Of a DNA stretch of 64,000 nt, positions 26,181 through 34,470 are shown in pieces. The position numbers were made by a program, and so were the translations under genes. Numbering within the stretch: position 1 is the stretch's first letter; every line of letters begins with the position of its first letter. The stretch is from positions 62,001 through 126,000 of the forward strand of contig CAIUMM010000026.1 in NCBI GenBank assembly GCA_903900265.1, given 5' to 3'. The notes below the pieces were generated by a model, which searched no databases, was not told the origin of the DNA, and saw only the letters and a program-made list of their open reading frames with translations. The stretch comes from an uncultured Pseudomonadota bacterium (GTDB lineage Bacteria; Myxococcota_A; UBA796; SXON01).

Positions 26181-29100
26181 TCGCCCTCCACGCGCAGCTT
26201 GAGGTCCAGCCCATAGGCGGCGCCGATCGGCAGGGTGCGACCCTCCTGCTCGGTCGCCAGCCACGCGGAGGCGTAGAGCCGCTGGGCGATGCGCCGCTCC
26301 ACGCTCATGTACCAGTCGCGGCCCAGGTTCTGGCCGAGCGCGGTCTCCATCGTGACGTCGAAGCCGCCAATCTCTTTTTGGGCGACGAGGCGTAGGTCGG
26401 AGGACAGCGTGGGGGTGCCGCGCTCAGTGACCCCGCTGACGAGGTTCCAGCGGTCGACGACGAGGAAGTTCGTGCGCGAGAGCGCCGTTTGGCCGAGCAA
26501 CAAGTCGCCCGTTTCGGCCAGCAGCGCCGTCCCCAGACCGCCGTAGCGCTCCAGCTCCTCGCGCGTCACGCCGAACAGCAGCAGCGCGTTGATGTCGGCC
26601 TGCGACAGGTACGGGTCGGAGGACGTCGTGGTGCGCCAGTCCGAGAACGGGCCGTTGACCATGTAGGTGAGGTGATAGTCCTGTTCTTGACTGCGGACGT
26701 CGGTCTCGAGCAGCAGGTCGACGTCCGGGTCGAAGGTGTAAGGATCAATGTAGCGGATCTCGCCGCGCTTGATGTCGAACTCGCGGTCGTTGAGGTACAG
26801 CTGCCCGCCCGGAGCGAGCAGGATGGTGCCGACCATCCCCGGGCGTGACGTGTCGCCGATCACGCGCAGCGTGCAGGAGGCGTCGGCATCGGCGACGTTG
26901 TTGCGCAGGCGTAGGGTGTTGGCGGCGGTGACCGTAAGGTCCATCCCAAAGTAGTTTGCGCTCGGGTCCGGCGCCGCGGCGGTCAGGCGCTCCTCGCGCA
27001 AGGACACGACCGTGGACTCCCAGTCGATGCGCTCGCGCCACTCCATGTCGGTGATCGCGATCGAGCCGCCCAGCAGCAAGTCGCCTACCGGGCCGTCGAA
27101 GGTCAAGGACGCGTCGCCCCGCATCGGGGGCAAGTAGTCGATGTACTGCACTTTTGCGTCACGGAGCTGCCCCTTCAAGGCGTAGCGCTTGGGGACCCAA
27201 TTGTCGGCGTCAATCGTGGAAGGTGCGCCGGCGAAGGTGCCGCCGCCTACCGACGCGCTGACATTGTCCAAGCTGTATCCGTCCGCATCGGCGGTCAGGT
27301 CGGCCTTCACGTTCTCAAAGGTGGCGGGGAAATAGCCGGTTCTAAAGGTTGCATCTCGCAGCCGGGCGCTGATCCGTACAGGATCTTTTGCGGCGCTGTC
27401 GATGTGCAGGTCCACTTGAGCCATGCCGTGCGCCTCGCGCACCTCGGGCACGACCGCTCTCAGCAAGTCCAGGTCGATCTTTCCGGTGCCTTCGAACTGC
27501 ACCGGTGGGAGGTCTCCGGCCTGTGAATCACCGGGCGCGGCGTGCCCCTCGAACTCAAAGCGCGTGCCGTCATTTCCGGTGAGGGTCAGCGCCGGGACGA
27601 TGAATTCCCGGTTGTGCAGCGAGAACGACCACGGCGCCTCATTTCCGAGCACATGGGTCCCCCAGCGGAGATGCACCGCTTGCAAGGTGCCGTCGATGTC
27701 CGCCGGGGTCGGGTGGTCGCCGAGCTTGCCGGCGAGATCGAGCGTGCCGGTCAGGCCGGCTTCGATCGGCGTTCCATCGGGGGCGCGTGGGTGGAAGAAC
27801 GCGAGCGGAAAGTCCGTGAAGTCGGCGTGCATCGCGTAGGGTTGGTCGCCGGCGAGGCCGAAGGTGCCTGCGACTGAGCCTGCGCCGCCTAAGACCTCGC
27901 CGTTCCACGCGAGGGTGTCGTTGCTCTCGGCGTTGTGGGTGGTTTTGAAGCGGAACGTCGTGTCCGCTACGGGCTCGCCGAACACGTGGACGTGGCGGAG
28001 CGCGATGCGCCCGCGGGGCTCCCAGTCGTACAAGGTGCCGCCAACCTGCGCATCGACCTGAAGGTCCCCGGTCAGACCGATGCCTTGTGCGTGCGCGAGT
28101 CGCTCGATGGCGAGGCCGTCGCTGAGCAGCTCGAGGTTCAGGGCGAACCCACGCTTTACCGATCCGCGCGCCCGCAGCAGCTCCTTCGTCGCGCCGCTCC
28201 CGGGTCGGAGGACGCGCAGGTCGGTCAACGTAAACTCCCCGTCGACCATTTTTCCTTCGGCGCTGCCGCTGGAGAACGGCTCGCCCCACATCGAGCCTGA
28301 ACCCAAGTTGAAGCTCGCGATCCCATTCAGATTGTACGGCGTGCCGTCCAGGGTCAACCCGCCGGTCACGCCCGCGTCAAATTCGCCGAGATCGACAAAC
28401 ATGCCGGTGAGGTCCCGCGCGTGCCCGTCGGTGATGCGGAACATGGTCCGAATGTGCTCGTCGTGCTCAAAATCAATGCCGAAGTCGCCTTCGTACAGGG
28501 TCTCCCCAACGAGGCCGCGCACCTCGTCGAAGTCCAGCCGCTTCATGTCGGAGCTGAAGTGTGCGGTCATCGCATCGGCGATCGGCAGCCCGAGCACGAC
28601 GACGCCTTTTCCGGACAGCGTGCCGTCGGCGCTCAGCGCTTCGTAAGGCCCCTCAATGGTGCCTCTGATCTCGGCGAGTCCGTCGAGGCCGATGTCGTTG
28701 AGCGGAGCGAGCCAGCTGAGGTCCAGCGTCGGGAGATCAACGTCCACGCGCAGCGGCCCATGCTCGGCGAAGCCGATGTCCGCGAGCGCGCGGCCGTGCG
28801 TGGGGCCAGCCTTTAGCTGCGCGACGTCCATAATCATGTGGTCTGCCGTGATCACGAGGTCGCCGACCAACGAGCCCTTCGGCACGCTCAGCAGCGTGGA
28901 GTGCGGACCGCCGAGGGGGGCGTCGCCGACCTCGAGGTTGGTCAGCGCGATCTCGAACGGCCCTTCGAGCCGGAACGGGGACAGCGCGCCGTGCACGGTG
29001 GTGTCGACGTCGGCGCGGAAGTCGACCCAGGGCGTGGGGGCCACGGCGACGTCCGACAAGATGTCGGCGAGCGACACGCTCTCTGCCTCGACGCTGGCGT

Positions 29101-30190
29101 CGATCGCGCCGTTGACGAGGTTCACGCGGGCGTCGACGCCGACCGTACCGGGCCCCCACTCCATCTGCACCGCGTCGAGCGCGAATTGTGGGGCATCACC
29201 CTTCAGATCCAGATGCCACGGGCCGTGGATGTCCCCGAAGCGTTGGGGCGGGCCGTTGTGGAGCGTGAGGCCGTTCATCGCCAACAAGCCGTGGATGTCC
29301 GGGGCGTTCGGTGAGCCATCGAAGGTGGCGTCGAGGTGTAGCGCCCCGTCGGTCCATCCCGCGATGGGCCGGTTGTAGCTCGGTAGTCCGGGGGTGAGCG
29401 CCGGGAGGTCGAGCTGCACGGAGACGCCGCCAGCGAGCGAGCGCCCCAGCCACGCGTCCAAGGAGCCGTCGACGAGCAGCAGCGGCGGGGCTGCCGTTCC
29501 TGCGGCGAAGCGCAGGTGTACATCGGGCAGCACCAGACGGTCTGGCGTGACGGCGAGCTGTCGGAACACGATGTTCGTATCTTTCACCCGCAGGGCATCC
29601 GACTCGATCGCCACCTCGTTGAGCACCAGATCGGCGAGGCCCGGACGCCCGGGCGTCAGGTCGATCCCGTCAACCCGAACGCTCCACAGCGTGTTGGGCC
29701 CGTTGACGCCCCGAACCCCGAAGCGCCCCGAGACGATCTCCAGCTCTCGCCATGGAAATTCGGTGACAGGATCCGCGGGCGCGTCGGACGCGAACAGCGT
29801 GGTGGGGTCGCGAAACTCTCGGAGCCCATCCGGGTCGAGGTGGAGGCTGACATCGGGTCCGAGCAGGATCAACCTGCGCAGCACTGGACGCCCGAGGCCC
29901 GGGAGCGGCCCGCTGTCGTTGTCCCATCCAAAGAGCATCGTGACGGCGTCGACGTGTACGATTCCCTCGTTCGTGGCGGGGTGGACGATGTCGATGCCCA
30001 CGAGCGAGACGCTACGGAGCCCCAGCTCGAGGTGCGCGATGGTCGCCCGCTCTCCGGTCAAGCCTTCGATCGTGGCTTCGACGAGGCGGCACACCGTGTC
30101 CGAAGCGGCGTCGGACCTCACGATCCCCACGACCCCGGCGACGCCGATCATCGGCCAGAGCAACCAGCGGAGGCGGGAACGACGGGCCAC
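26177..30190 (-). CDS. tamB: TamB-like translocation/assembly module or lipid-bridge protein
   Basis: 1337 residues from GTG 30190. One N-terminal membrane anchor (WLLWPMIGVAGVVGIV) is followed by a very long periplasmic body of repeated beta segments (AsmA-like repeats) and the C-terminal DUF490/TamB domain (last about 350 residues, with LLAPGGQLYLNDREFDIKRG, YMVNGPFSDW, LFGVTREELERYGG). Members form a hydrophobic groove spanning inner to outer membrane, partner an Omp85 protein and help move phospholipids or insert barrels. Gene order tamB-tamA is the reverse of the E. coli arrangement. Confidence 0.9.
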   Translation of the reverse strand: MARRSRLRWLLWPMIGVAGVVGIVRSDAASDTVCRLVEATIEGLTGERATIAHLELGLRSVSLVGIDIVHPATNEGIVHVDAVTMLFGWDNDSGPLPGLGRPVLRRLILLGPDVSLHLDPDGLREFRDPTTLFASDAPADPVTEFPWRELEIVSGRFGVRGVNGPNTLWSVRVDGIDLTPGRPGLADLVLNEVAIESDALRVKDTNIVFRQLAVTPDRLVLPDVHLRFAAGTAAPPLLLVDGSLDAWLGRSLAGGVSVQLDLPALTPGLPSYNRPIAGWTDGALHLDATFDGSPNAPDIHGLLAMNGLTLHNGPPQRFGDIHGPWHLDLKGDAPQFALDAVQMEWGPGTVGVDARVNLVNGAIDASVEAESVSLADILSDVAVAPTPWVDFRADVDTTVHGALSPFRLEGPFEIALTNLEVGDAPLGGPHSTLLSVPKGSLVGDLVITADHMIMDVAQLKAGPTHGRALADIGFAEHGPLRVDVDLPTLDLSWLAPLNDIGLDGLAEIRGTIEGPYEALSADGTLSGKGVVVLGLPIADAMTAHFSSDMKRLDFDEVRGLVGETLYEGDFGIDFEHDEHIRTMFRITDGHARDLTGMFVDLGEFDAGVTGGLTLDGTPYNLNGIASFNLGSGSMWGEPFSSGSAEGKMVDGEFTLTDLRVLRPGSGATKELLRARGSVKRGFALNLELLSDGLAIERLAHAQGIGLTGDLQVDAQVGGTLYDWEPRGRIALRHVHVFGEPVADTTFRFKTTHNAESNDTLAWNGEVLGGAGSVAGTFGLAGDQPYAMHADFTDFPLAFFHPRAPDGTPIEAGLTGTLDLAGKLGDHPTPADIDGTLQAVHLRWGTHVLGNEAPWSFSLHNREFIVPALTLTGNDGTRFEFEGHAAPGDSQAGDLPPVQFEGTGKIDLDLLRAVVPEVREAHGMAQVDLHIDSAAKDPVRISARLRDATFRTGYFPATFENVKADLTADADGYSLDNVSASVGGGTFAGAPSTIDADNWVPKRYALKGQLRDAKVQYIDYLPPMRGDASLTFDGPVGDLLLGGSIAITDMEWRERIDWESTVVSLREERLTAAAPDPSANYFGMDLTVTAANTLRLRNNVADADASCTLRVIGDTSRPGMVGTILLAPGGQLYLNDREFDIKRGEIRYIDPYTFDPDVDLLLETDVRSQEQDYHLTYMVNGPFSDWRTTTSSDPYLSQADINALLLFGVTREELERYGGLGTALLAETGDLLLGQTALSRTNFLVVDRWNLVSGVTERGTPTLSSDLRLVAQKEIGGFDVTMETALGQNLGRDWYMSVERRIAQRLYASAWLATEQEGRTLPIGAAYGLDLKLRVEGD

Positions 30191-30256
30191 GGATGGGGGT
30201 GTAACCGCGCTTGCGGGGTGGCGGACTGCGAGGGTATCCGTTATCGGGTCGAAGAT

Positions 30257-30332
30257 GCGGGCGTAGCTCAGTTGGTAGAGCACGAGCTTCCCAAGCTCGG
30301 GGTCACGGGTTCGAATCCCGCCGCCCGCTCCA
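30257..30332 (+). tRNA. tRNA-Gly (CCC)
   Basis: Acceptor GCGGGCG pairs with CGCCCGC. The D arm is GCTC-AGTTGGTA-GAGC. Anticodon stem CGAGC/GCTCG has loop TTCCCAA, giving CCC. T loop TTCGAAT; T discriminator and encoded CCA. One A-C mismatch closes the T stem. It points away from tamB. Confidence 0.96.
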
Positions 30333-30337
30333 GTTTC

Positions 30338-30373
30338 GAAGCCACCGGAAACCCCGGTGGCTTCTTTGCTTTT
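30338..30373 (+). terminator. Rho-independent terminator after tRNA-Gly
   Basis: GAAGCCACCGG and CCGGTGGCTTC form an 11-base perfect stem with a 5-base loop, followed by TTTGCTTTT. It ends the tRNA transcript and separates it from the flavoprotein operon that begins at 30400. Confidence 0.88.
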
Positions 30374-30399
30374 GACCCTGCGTAGGAATAGTTCGCAGC

Positions 30400-32268
30400 G
30401 TGGATTTTTCCTCTCTTCGCGCTCAAGTACGCCTCGATGACCGTCCCTCCGAGCGTAGGGCGCACGCGCGGGATTTGTGGCCTCGAAGCACCCTTGGGCT
30501 CGCGGTGTCGCAGGATGACGGGTCTGCTCCGCTCGCCGTCGCGTTCCCTGAGAGCGCGGAGCAGGTCGGTTTGTGCCTGCAATTCGCTGCGGCGGAGGGC
30601 CTACCCGTGGTGCCTTGGGGCGCGGGCAGCGGGGTTTGCGGGGCAGCGGCCGGGCGCGCGGATGGGCTTGCGTTGGATTTGAAGCTGCTGCGCGGCGTGG
30701 GCGCGGTGCAGGACCGCGGCGATCACGGCGCGGTGGATGTAGGAGCTGGCGTGCTCGGTCAGCACTTCGAAGACGCGCTGGAGACTCAGGGCTGGGCCAG
30801 CCGTCACAGCCCCAGCTCCATTGGATGCAGCACGGTCGGCGGCTGGGCAGCGGGCCGCTCGGCCGGTCAGTTCTCGTCCCGCTACGGTAAGTTCGAGGAC
30901 ATGGCGTTGGCGCTCGACGTCGCCGCACCGACCGGCGCCTATGGAACCGGGGAGTGGGCATCGGGAGGGCGCGATCTGCACGAATGGGTGCTCGGGAGCG
31001 AAGGTGCGCTCGGCGTGATCACCCGGGTGCGGGTGCGGGTGGAGCGCGTTGCGCGGGCCCGCTGGCTGCGGGGATACCGATTCCACGACGTAGCCGCCGC
31101 GTGGGAAGTGATGCGGATGCTGTTGCAAACCGAGCTTCGTCCCTGCGCAGTTCGCCTGTACGACGCCGCAGACACGATGATCGCGGGCAAAGGGACCGCG
31201 ACCAAGCCTGCATCCTCCGGAGCCGGCTGGTTGGGATCCTTGCGCGCTCTGGTCGATGCGACGCCCGCGCTGCGGCGGCACGCACTTTCGCTGCCGCTCG
31301 CCTTGCCGCGCTTGGTGAACGGCATCGTGCAGGGGCTGTCGGGCGCCTGCGTGCTCATCGTCGGCTTTGAAGGCGACGAGTCCGAGGTTCAGGCATCTTC
31401 TGCGATCGCGGCGCCGCTCCTGCTCGCGGGCGGCGGAGTCGATCTGGGCGCTGAGCCCGGAGAGCACTGGTACGCGCACCGGCACGAGGTGTCCTACAAG
31501 GTTGCGCCGATCTACAGCCACGGCGGTTTTGCCGACACGATGGAGGTCGCCGCGCTGTGGTCTCGGTTGCCGGCGCTTTACGCCGGCGTACGGGCGGCGC
31601 TCGGGCGATACGGGCTGGTGATGGCGCATTTTTCCCATGTCTACCGGGAAGGGTGCAGCATCTACTTCACTTTTGCGGGGCGAGGCTCGTTGGATGTCTA
31701 CGACGCCGCGTGGCAGGACGCGCTCGCCGCTGCCGCCGCTGCGGGCGGGACCGTCGCGCATCACCACGGCGTCGGTCAGCTCAAGATGCACGCGGCGGCT
31801 CGGGAGCTCGCGGGGATCGCGCCGCTGTTTCACGCGCTCAAGTCCGAGCTGGATCCGGCTGGGGTGATGAACCCGGGGCGTCTTTTCCCCGCGTTGGATG
31901 AGAAAGGTCCCCGCGCGGCAGACGTCCCCGCGGTCGTTTATGGCGTCGACGCAGTGAGCCGGGTCGCTACGCTGCCCGCGCAGGAGGCCGCTGCGGATCG
32001 CGATGCGCGGCTCGCTGCGCAGGGGTGGCGACTGCGGCATCCGGTGGCGGGGCCGCTGGTCTCGGACCTCTCGCGCGTCGCGCCCGACGATTGTCGGGTC
32101 GTCGGTGCGTGGGCGACGATCGACGGCCGCCGTGCTGCATTTTTGCCTGTGCCGCGCAGCTCGGCGGGCCCCGATCCCCGCCGCATTCTGCCACAGTCAT
32201 CGTACGAGGCGCTGACCGTGCCGGTCGTTCCGCTTGGAGCGGCGCCGGTTCCCCAGGGAGGCCGCTGA
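30400..32268 (+). CDS. FAD-linked oxidase, alkyl-DHAP synthase-like
   Basis: 622 residues from GTG 30400. VAO/PCMH-type flavoprotein: FAD-binding block VVPWGAGSGVCGAA (about 70-83), SPSSIGCSTVGGWAAGRSAG, and WVLGSEGALGVITRV. The C-terminal substrate domain has the paired signatures of alkylglycerone-phosphate synthase: GCSIYFTFAG (active-site Tyr region) and VAHHHGVGQL (the His triplet). The C-terminal 110 residues are an extra tail without recognised domains. AGPS needs no outside electron acceptor, yet the next gene encodes an Fe-S protein, so glycolate/lactate-oxidase-type chemistry remains possible. The gene overlaps the next by one base. Confidence 0.85.
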   Translation: MDFSSLRAQVRLDDRPSERRAHARDLWPRSTLGLAVSQDDGSAPLAVAFPESAEQVGLCLQFAAAEGLPVVPWGAGSGVCGAAAGRADGLALDLKLLRGVGAVQDRGDHGAVDVGAGVLGQHFEDALETQGWASRHSPSSIGCSTVGGWAAGRSAGQFSSRYGKFEDMALALDVAAPTGAYGTGEWASGGRDLHEWVLGSEGALGVITRVRVRVERVARARWLRGYRFHDVAAAWEVMRMLLQTELRPCAVRLYDAADTMIAGKGTATKPASSGAGWLGSLRALVDATPALRRHALSLPLALPRLVNGIVQGLSGACVLIVGFEGDESEVQASSAIAAPLLLAGGGVDLGAEPGEHWYAHRHEVSYKVAPIYSHGGFADTMEVAALWSRLPALYAGVRAALGRYGLVMAHFSHVYREGCSIYFTFAGRGSLDVYDAAWQDALAAAAAAGGTVAHHHGVGQLKMHAAARELAGIAPLFHALKSELDPAGVMNPGRLFPALDEKGPRAADVPAVVYGVDAVSRVATLPAQEAAADRDARLAAQGWRLRHPVAGPLVSDLSRVAPDDCRVVGAWATIDGRRAAFLPVPRSSAGPDPRRILPQSSYEALTVPVVPLGAAPVPQGGR

Positions 32269-32795
32269 TGGACTCGTTTCCCTATTCCATGTGCACATTT
32301 TGCCCCAAGCTGTGCCGCTCGGTGTGCCCGGTCGCGGTGGCGACGGCGCTGGAGTCTGCGACGGCCACGGCGATGATGTCCGCGGCGTGGCTCGCCGCTG
32401 AGACCGGCGTCGCCGCGGATCCCGAGGCGCTGGCGCTGTGCCTCGGCTGCGGGGCGTGTACCCGTCACTGCAAGCATCACGTCCCGGTCGCGGATCTGCT
32501 GGATCGTGCATCCGGTCGCGAAGCTCCGGATCGTCCCGACGCCGCGTTGAAGCCGGTCGGCGGTCCGGGGGCCGACGTCGGACGGTTCACGACCTGCCGG
32601 GAGGGTGCGGTGGCAGCGCCGCATCAGCTCGCCTGCTGCGGTCGGCGCGATGGCTTTGAGGGGAGGCAGCCGGATGCGGCGCGGGCGGTCGCGTTGGAGA
32701 ATGTGCGGCTGCTCGACGGTCGCGCGGTCGCCTGCTCTGACGGCGATTGCGCTGCCTGGCTCGTTCAACATGGCGCGAATGTGGAGGTTCGATGA
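32268..32795 (+). CDS. Fe-S protein with two 4Fe-4S motifs and CCG-like tail
   Basis: 175 residues from ATG 32268 (TGATG overlap). Two cluster motifs: C9-x2-C12-x3-C16-x3-C20-Pro, and C58-x2-C61-x2-C64-x3-C68. The tail has LACCGRRDGF and ACSDGDC, which resemble the cysteine-rich CCG domain of GlcF/HdrB-type electron carriers in shortened form. It probably shuttles electrons for the flavoprotein encoded just upstream. No membrane helix. Family-level call is firm; the partner is inferred from coupling. Confidence 0.8.
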   Translation: MDSFPYSMCTFCPKLCRSVCPVAVATALESATATAMMSAAWLAAETGVAADPEALALCLGCGACTRHCKHHVPVADLLDRASGREAPDRPDAALKPVGGPGADVGRFTTCREGAVAAPHQLACCGRRDGFEGRQPDAARAVALENVRLLDGRAVACSDGDCAAWLVQHGANVEVR

Positions 32796-33817
32796 GTAAG
32801 GATCAGGGCGGTGCGCGGAACGAAGGTGAATCCATCCTCGTCATCGCGAACCCCAGAGCCGGCGGGGGCCGGGCAGGCGCGCGTCGTGGGGAGATTGAAG
32901 CCGGAGTAAGCCGTGCATTTGCGCGCAGCCGCGTTGTCTGGACCGAGTACGCGGGGCACGGAACGGTGCTGGCGCGGCAGGCCGCAGAAGACGCCGCTCG
33001 CAACGGGGACGCCCCGATCATCGCGGCGTTGGGCGGCGACGGCACCTGCCACGAGGTCGTCAACGGGCTGTTCGTAGACGGCGAGCCCGTACATCGGCGG
33101 GTGGTGTTCGCGGTGCTGCCCTTTGGGACGGGCGGCGATCTGGTGCGCACCCTGCACGTAAAGAAGAACCTGCAGGACGCACTATGGGTGGCGAGCACCG
33201 GCATGACCTTGCCGCTGGACGTGATCAAGCTGACGTTTCCCCACCGCCAAGGCGACAGTCCGCGTCGATCCGAGATCTGCATCAACGTCGTCGGCTTCGG
33301 CATCAACGCGCGGGTGTGCGAGCTCGCCAACAAGTCCGCCAAGCGCTTTGGCGGCACCGCGACGTTCCTCGGCAGCATCCTGCGGGCGCTGCGCACCTTC
33401 GAGCCGATGCCGGTGTCGTGGAGCTGGGACGGCCCAGATGGTCCTGGCGCGGTGACGATGGAGACGCACGCTGCGTTTTGCGCAAACGGGCAGTATTGTG
33501 GCGCCGGGCTTTTTGTCGGCAAGCGCGGTTCGATGGCGGACGGCGTGCTCGACTTGTCGATCGTGCCGAAGATGCCGGCGCTCCAGGCGGTGCGGCACTT
33601 GCCGAAGCTCTACTCGGGGGACTTTCACACCGTGCCCGGCGTTGTGCAGGCGCGAGTCACCCGCGTGGAGGTCGCGAGCGCGATCCCGATCGAGACCGAC
33701 GGCGAATCCATCGGTGACGCTCCCGTCGTGATCGAGGTGTTGCCCCGCGCGCTGATGGTCCGGGGTGGTTGGCTGAAGCCGCCTTTCGGCGCGGCAGATC
33801 GAGCCGAGACACCCTAG
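32792..33817 (+). CDS. Diacylglycerol kinase-family lipid kinase
   Basis: 341 residues from ATG 32792 (ATGA overlap). DAGK catalytic fold: IANPRAGGGRAGARR near the N-terminus, AALGGDGTCHEVVNGLF (the GGDGT nucleotide loop), and VLPFGTGGDLVRTL where family members more often have GTxND. The C-terminal beta domain includes AFCANGQYCGAGLFVGKRG and the closing ITRVEV-type strands. It should phosphorylate a lipid hydroxyl such as diacylglycerol or an alkylglycerol. Coupling to the AGPS-like flavoprotein suggests an ether-lipid substrate, as inference. Confidence 0.88.
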   Translation: MSKDQGGARNEGESILVIANPRAGGGRAGARRGEIEAGVSRAFARSRVVWTEYAGHGTVLARQAAEDAARNGDAPIIAALGGDGTCHEVVNGLFVDGEPVHRRVVFAVLPFGTGGDLVRTLHVKKNLQDALWVASTGMTLPLDVIKLTFPHRQGDSPRRSEICINVVGFGINARVCELANKSAKRFGGTATFLGSILRALRTFEPMPVSWSWDGPDGPGAVTMETHAAFCANGQYCGAGLFVGKRGSMADGVLDLSIVPKMPALQAVRHLPKLYSGDFHTVPGVVQARVTRVEVASAIPIETDGESIGDAPVVIEVLPRALMVRGGWLKPPFGAADRAETP

Positions 33818-34086
33818 GATCGTGCGCTGGTGTGCACCTTAGGGGTGTCGTGTTCGGCTTTGAGTATTTTGGTTTTTTTGCTTTCTGTGAAGAAACAACA
33901 AAAACCGACGTTTTGCCGTTGGCAGCAGAAAACGCTTCTGTTAGGGTGCCAGCGTCCTAAATGAAGGTGTTTCTAAACTTTCGCATCACGGTCTCGCTAA
34001 ATGTGACTACTGATGATGAAGGGATAGGACATCCCGAGTTTGGATTATTTGTAGAATATTAATATTGCCCTCAACAGGAGTCTCCC
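33818..34086 (+). promoter_or_regulatory. AT-rich control region of the HU gene
   Basis: 269 bases without a gene and far richer in A/T than anything around it. It holds several short inverted repeats: AAAAC-N4-GTTTT, CAGAA-N5-TTCTG, and GGGAT-N5-ATCCC at 34021-34035. A TAGAAT -10-like box lies at 34052-34057 with no good -35; the GGGAT palindrome sits where the -35 would be. AGGAG precedes the HU start. A regulated HU promoter is likely; the transcription start is inferred. Confidence 0.5.
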
Positions 34087-34362
34087 ATGAACAAAGCCGA
34101 CCTCACCGAGCAGCTCGCCCAGAAAGCCCAGATCGCCAAGATCAAGGCCGCCCAGCACGTGAACATCATCATGGACACGATCCAGGAAGCCCTCACCAAG
34201 GGTGAGAAGGTCACCATCTCCGACTTCGGCACCTTCACCGTGTCGCAGCGCCGCCAGTTCAAGGGCCACAACCCCAAGAACGGCAAAGAGATCCAGGTCC
34301 CCTCGCGCCGCATCCCCGTGTTCCGCGCTGGCAAGGGCCTGAAAGAGTCCCTCAACGCCTGA
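34087..34362 (+). CDS. hup: HU-family DNA-binding protein
   Basis: 91 residues, standard HU length. N-terminal helices MNKADLTEQLAQKAQIAK, dimer strand VTISDFGTFTV, the DNA-binding arm GHNPKNGKEIQVPSRR (with the intercalating Pro region) and the PVFRAGKGLK end are all typical. Nucleoid-associated bending protein. Start chosen on AGGAG six bases before ATG. Monocistronic, between an AT-rich promoter region and a strong terminator. Confidence 0.96.
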   Translation: MNKADLTEQLAQKAQIAKIKAAQHVNIIMDTIQEALTKGEKVTISDFGTFTVSQRRQFKGHNPKNGKEIQVPSRRIPVFRAGKGLKESLNA

Positions 34363-34398
34363 TTACCCTGGGGGTTTCCCCACGGTTTTCTCGTGACC

Positions 34399-34437
34399 AA
34401 GCCCCTCTTCGGCAACGTGCCGAAGGGGGGCTTCTAC
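34399..34437 (+). terminator. Terminator of the HU gene
   Basis: AAGCCCC-T-CTTCGGCA and TGCCGAAG-GGGGGCTT make a long stem with a 3-base loop (34399-34432), followed by a short T/C run. The lipoprotein gene downstream starts after it, at 34471. Confidence 0.75.
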
Positions 34438-34470
34438 GTTGGCTCCCCGTTTTGGGGCTACGTTGTCGTC

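Noticed and set aside
30191-30961. N-terminal extension of TamB across tRNA-Gly
   Set aside because: The open frame runs through the tRNA and its terminator; GTG 30190 gives the normal membrane anchor.
34393-34470. N-terminal extension of the PHP lipoprotein
   Set aside because: It would begin inside the HU terminator hairpin; the lipoprotein signal starts exactly at ATG 34471.
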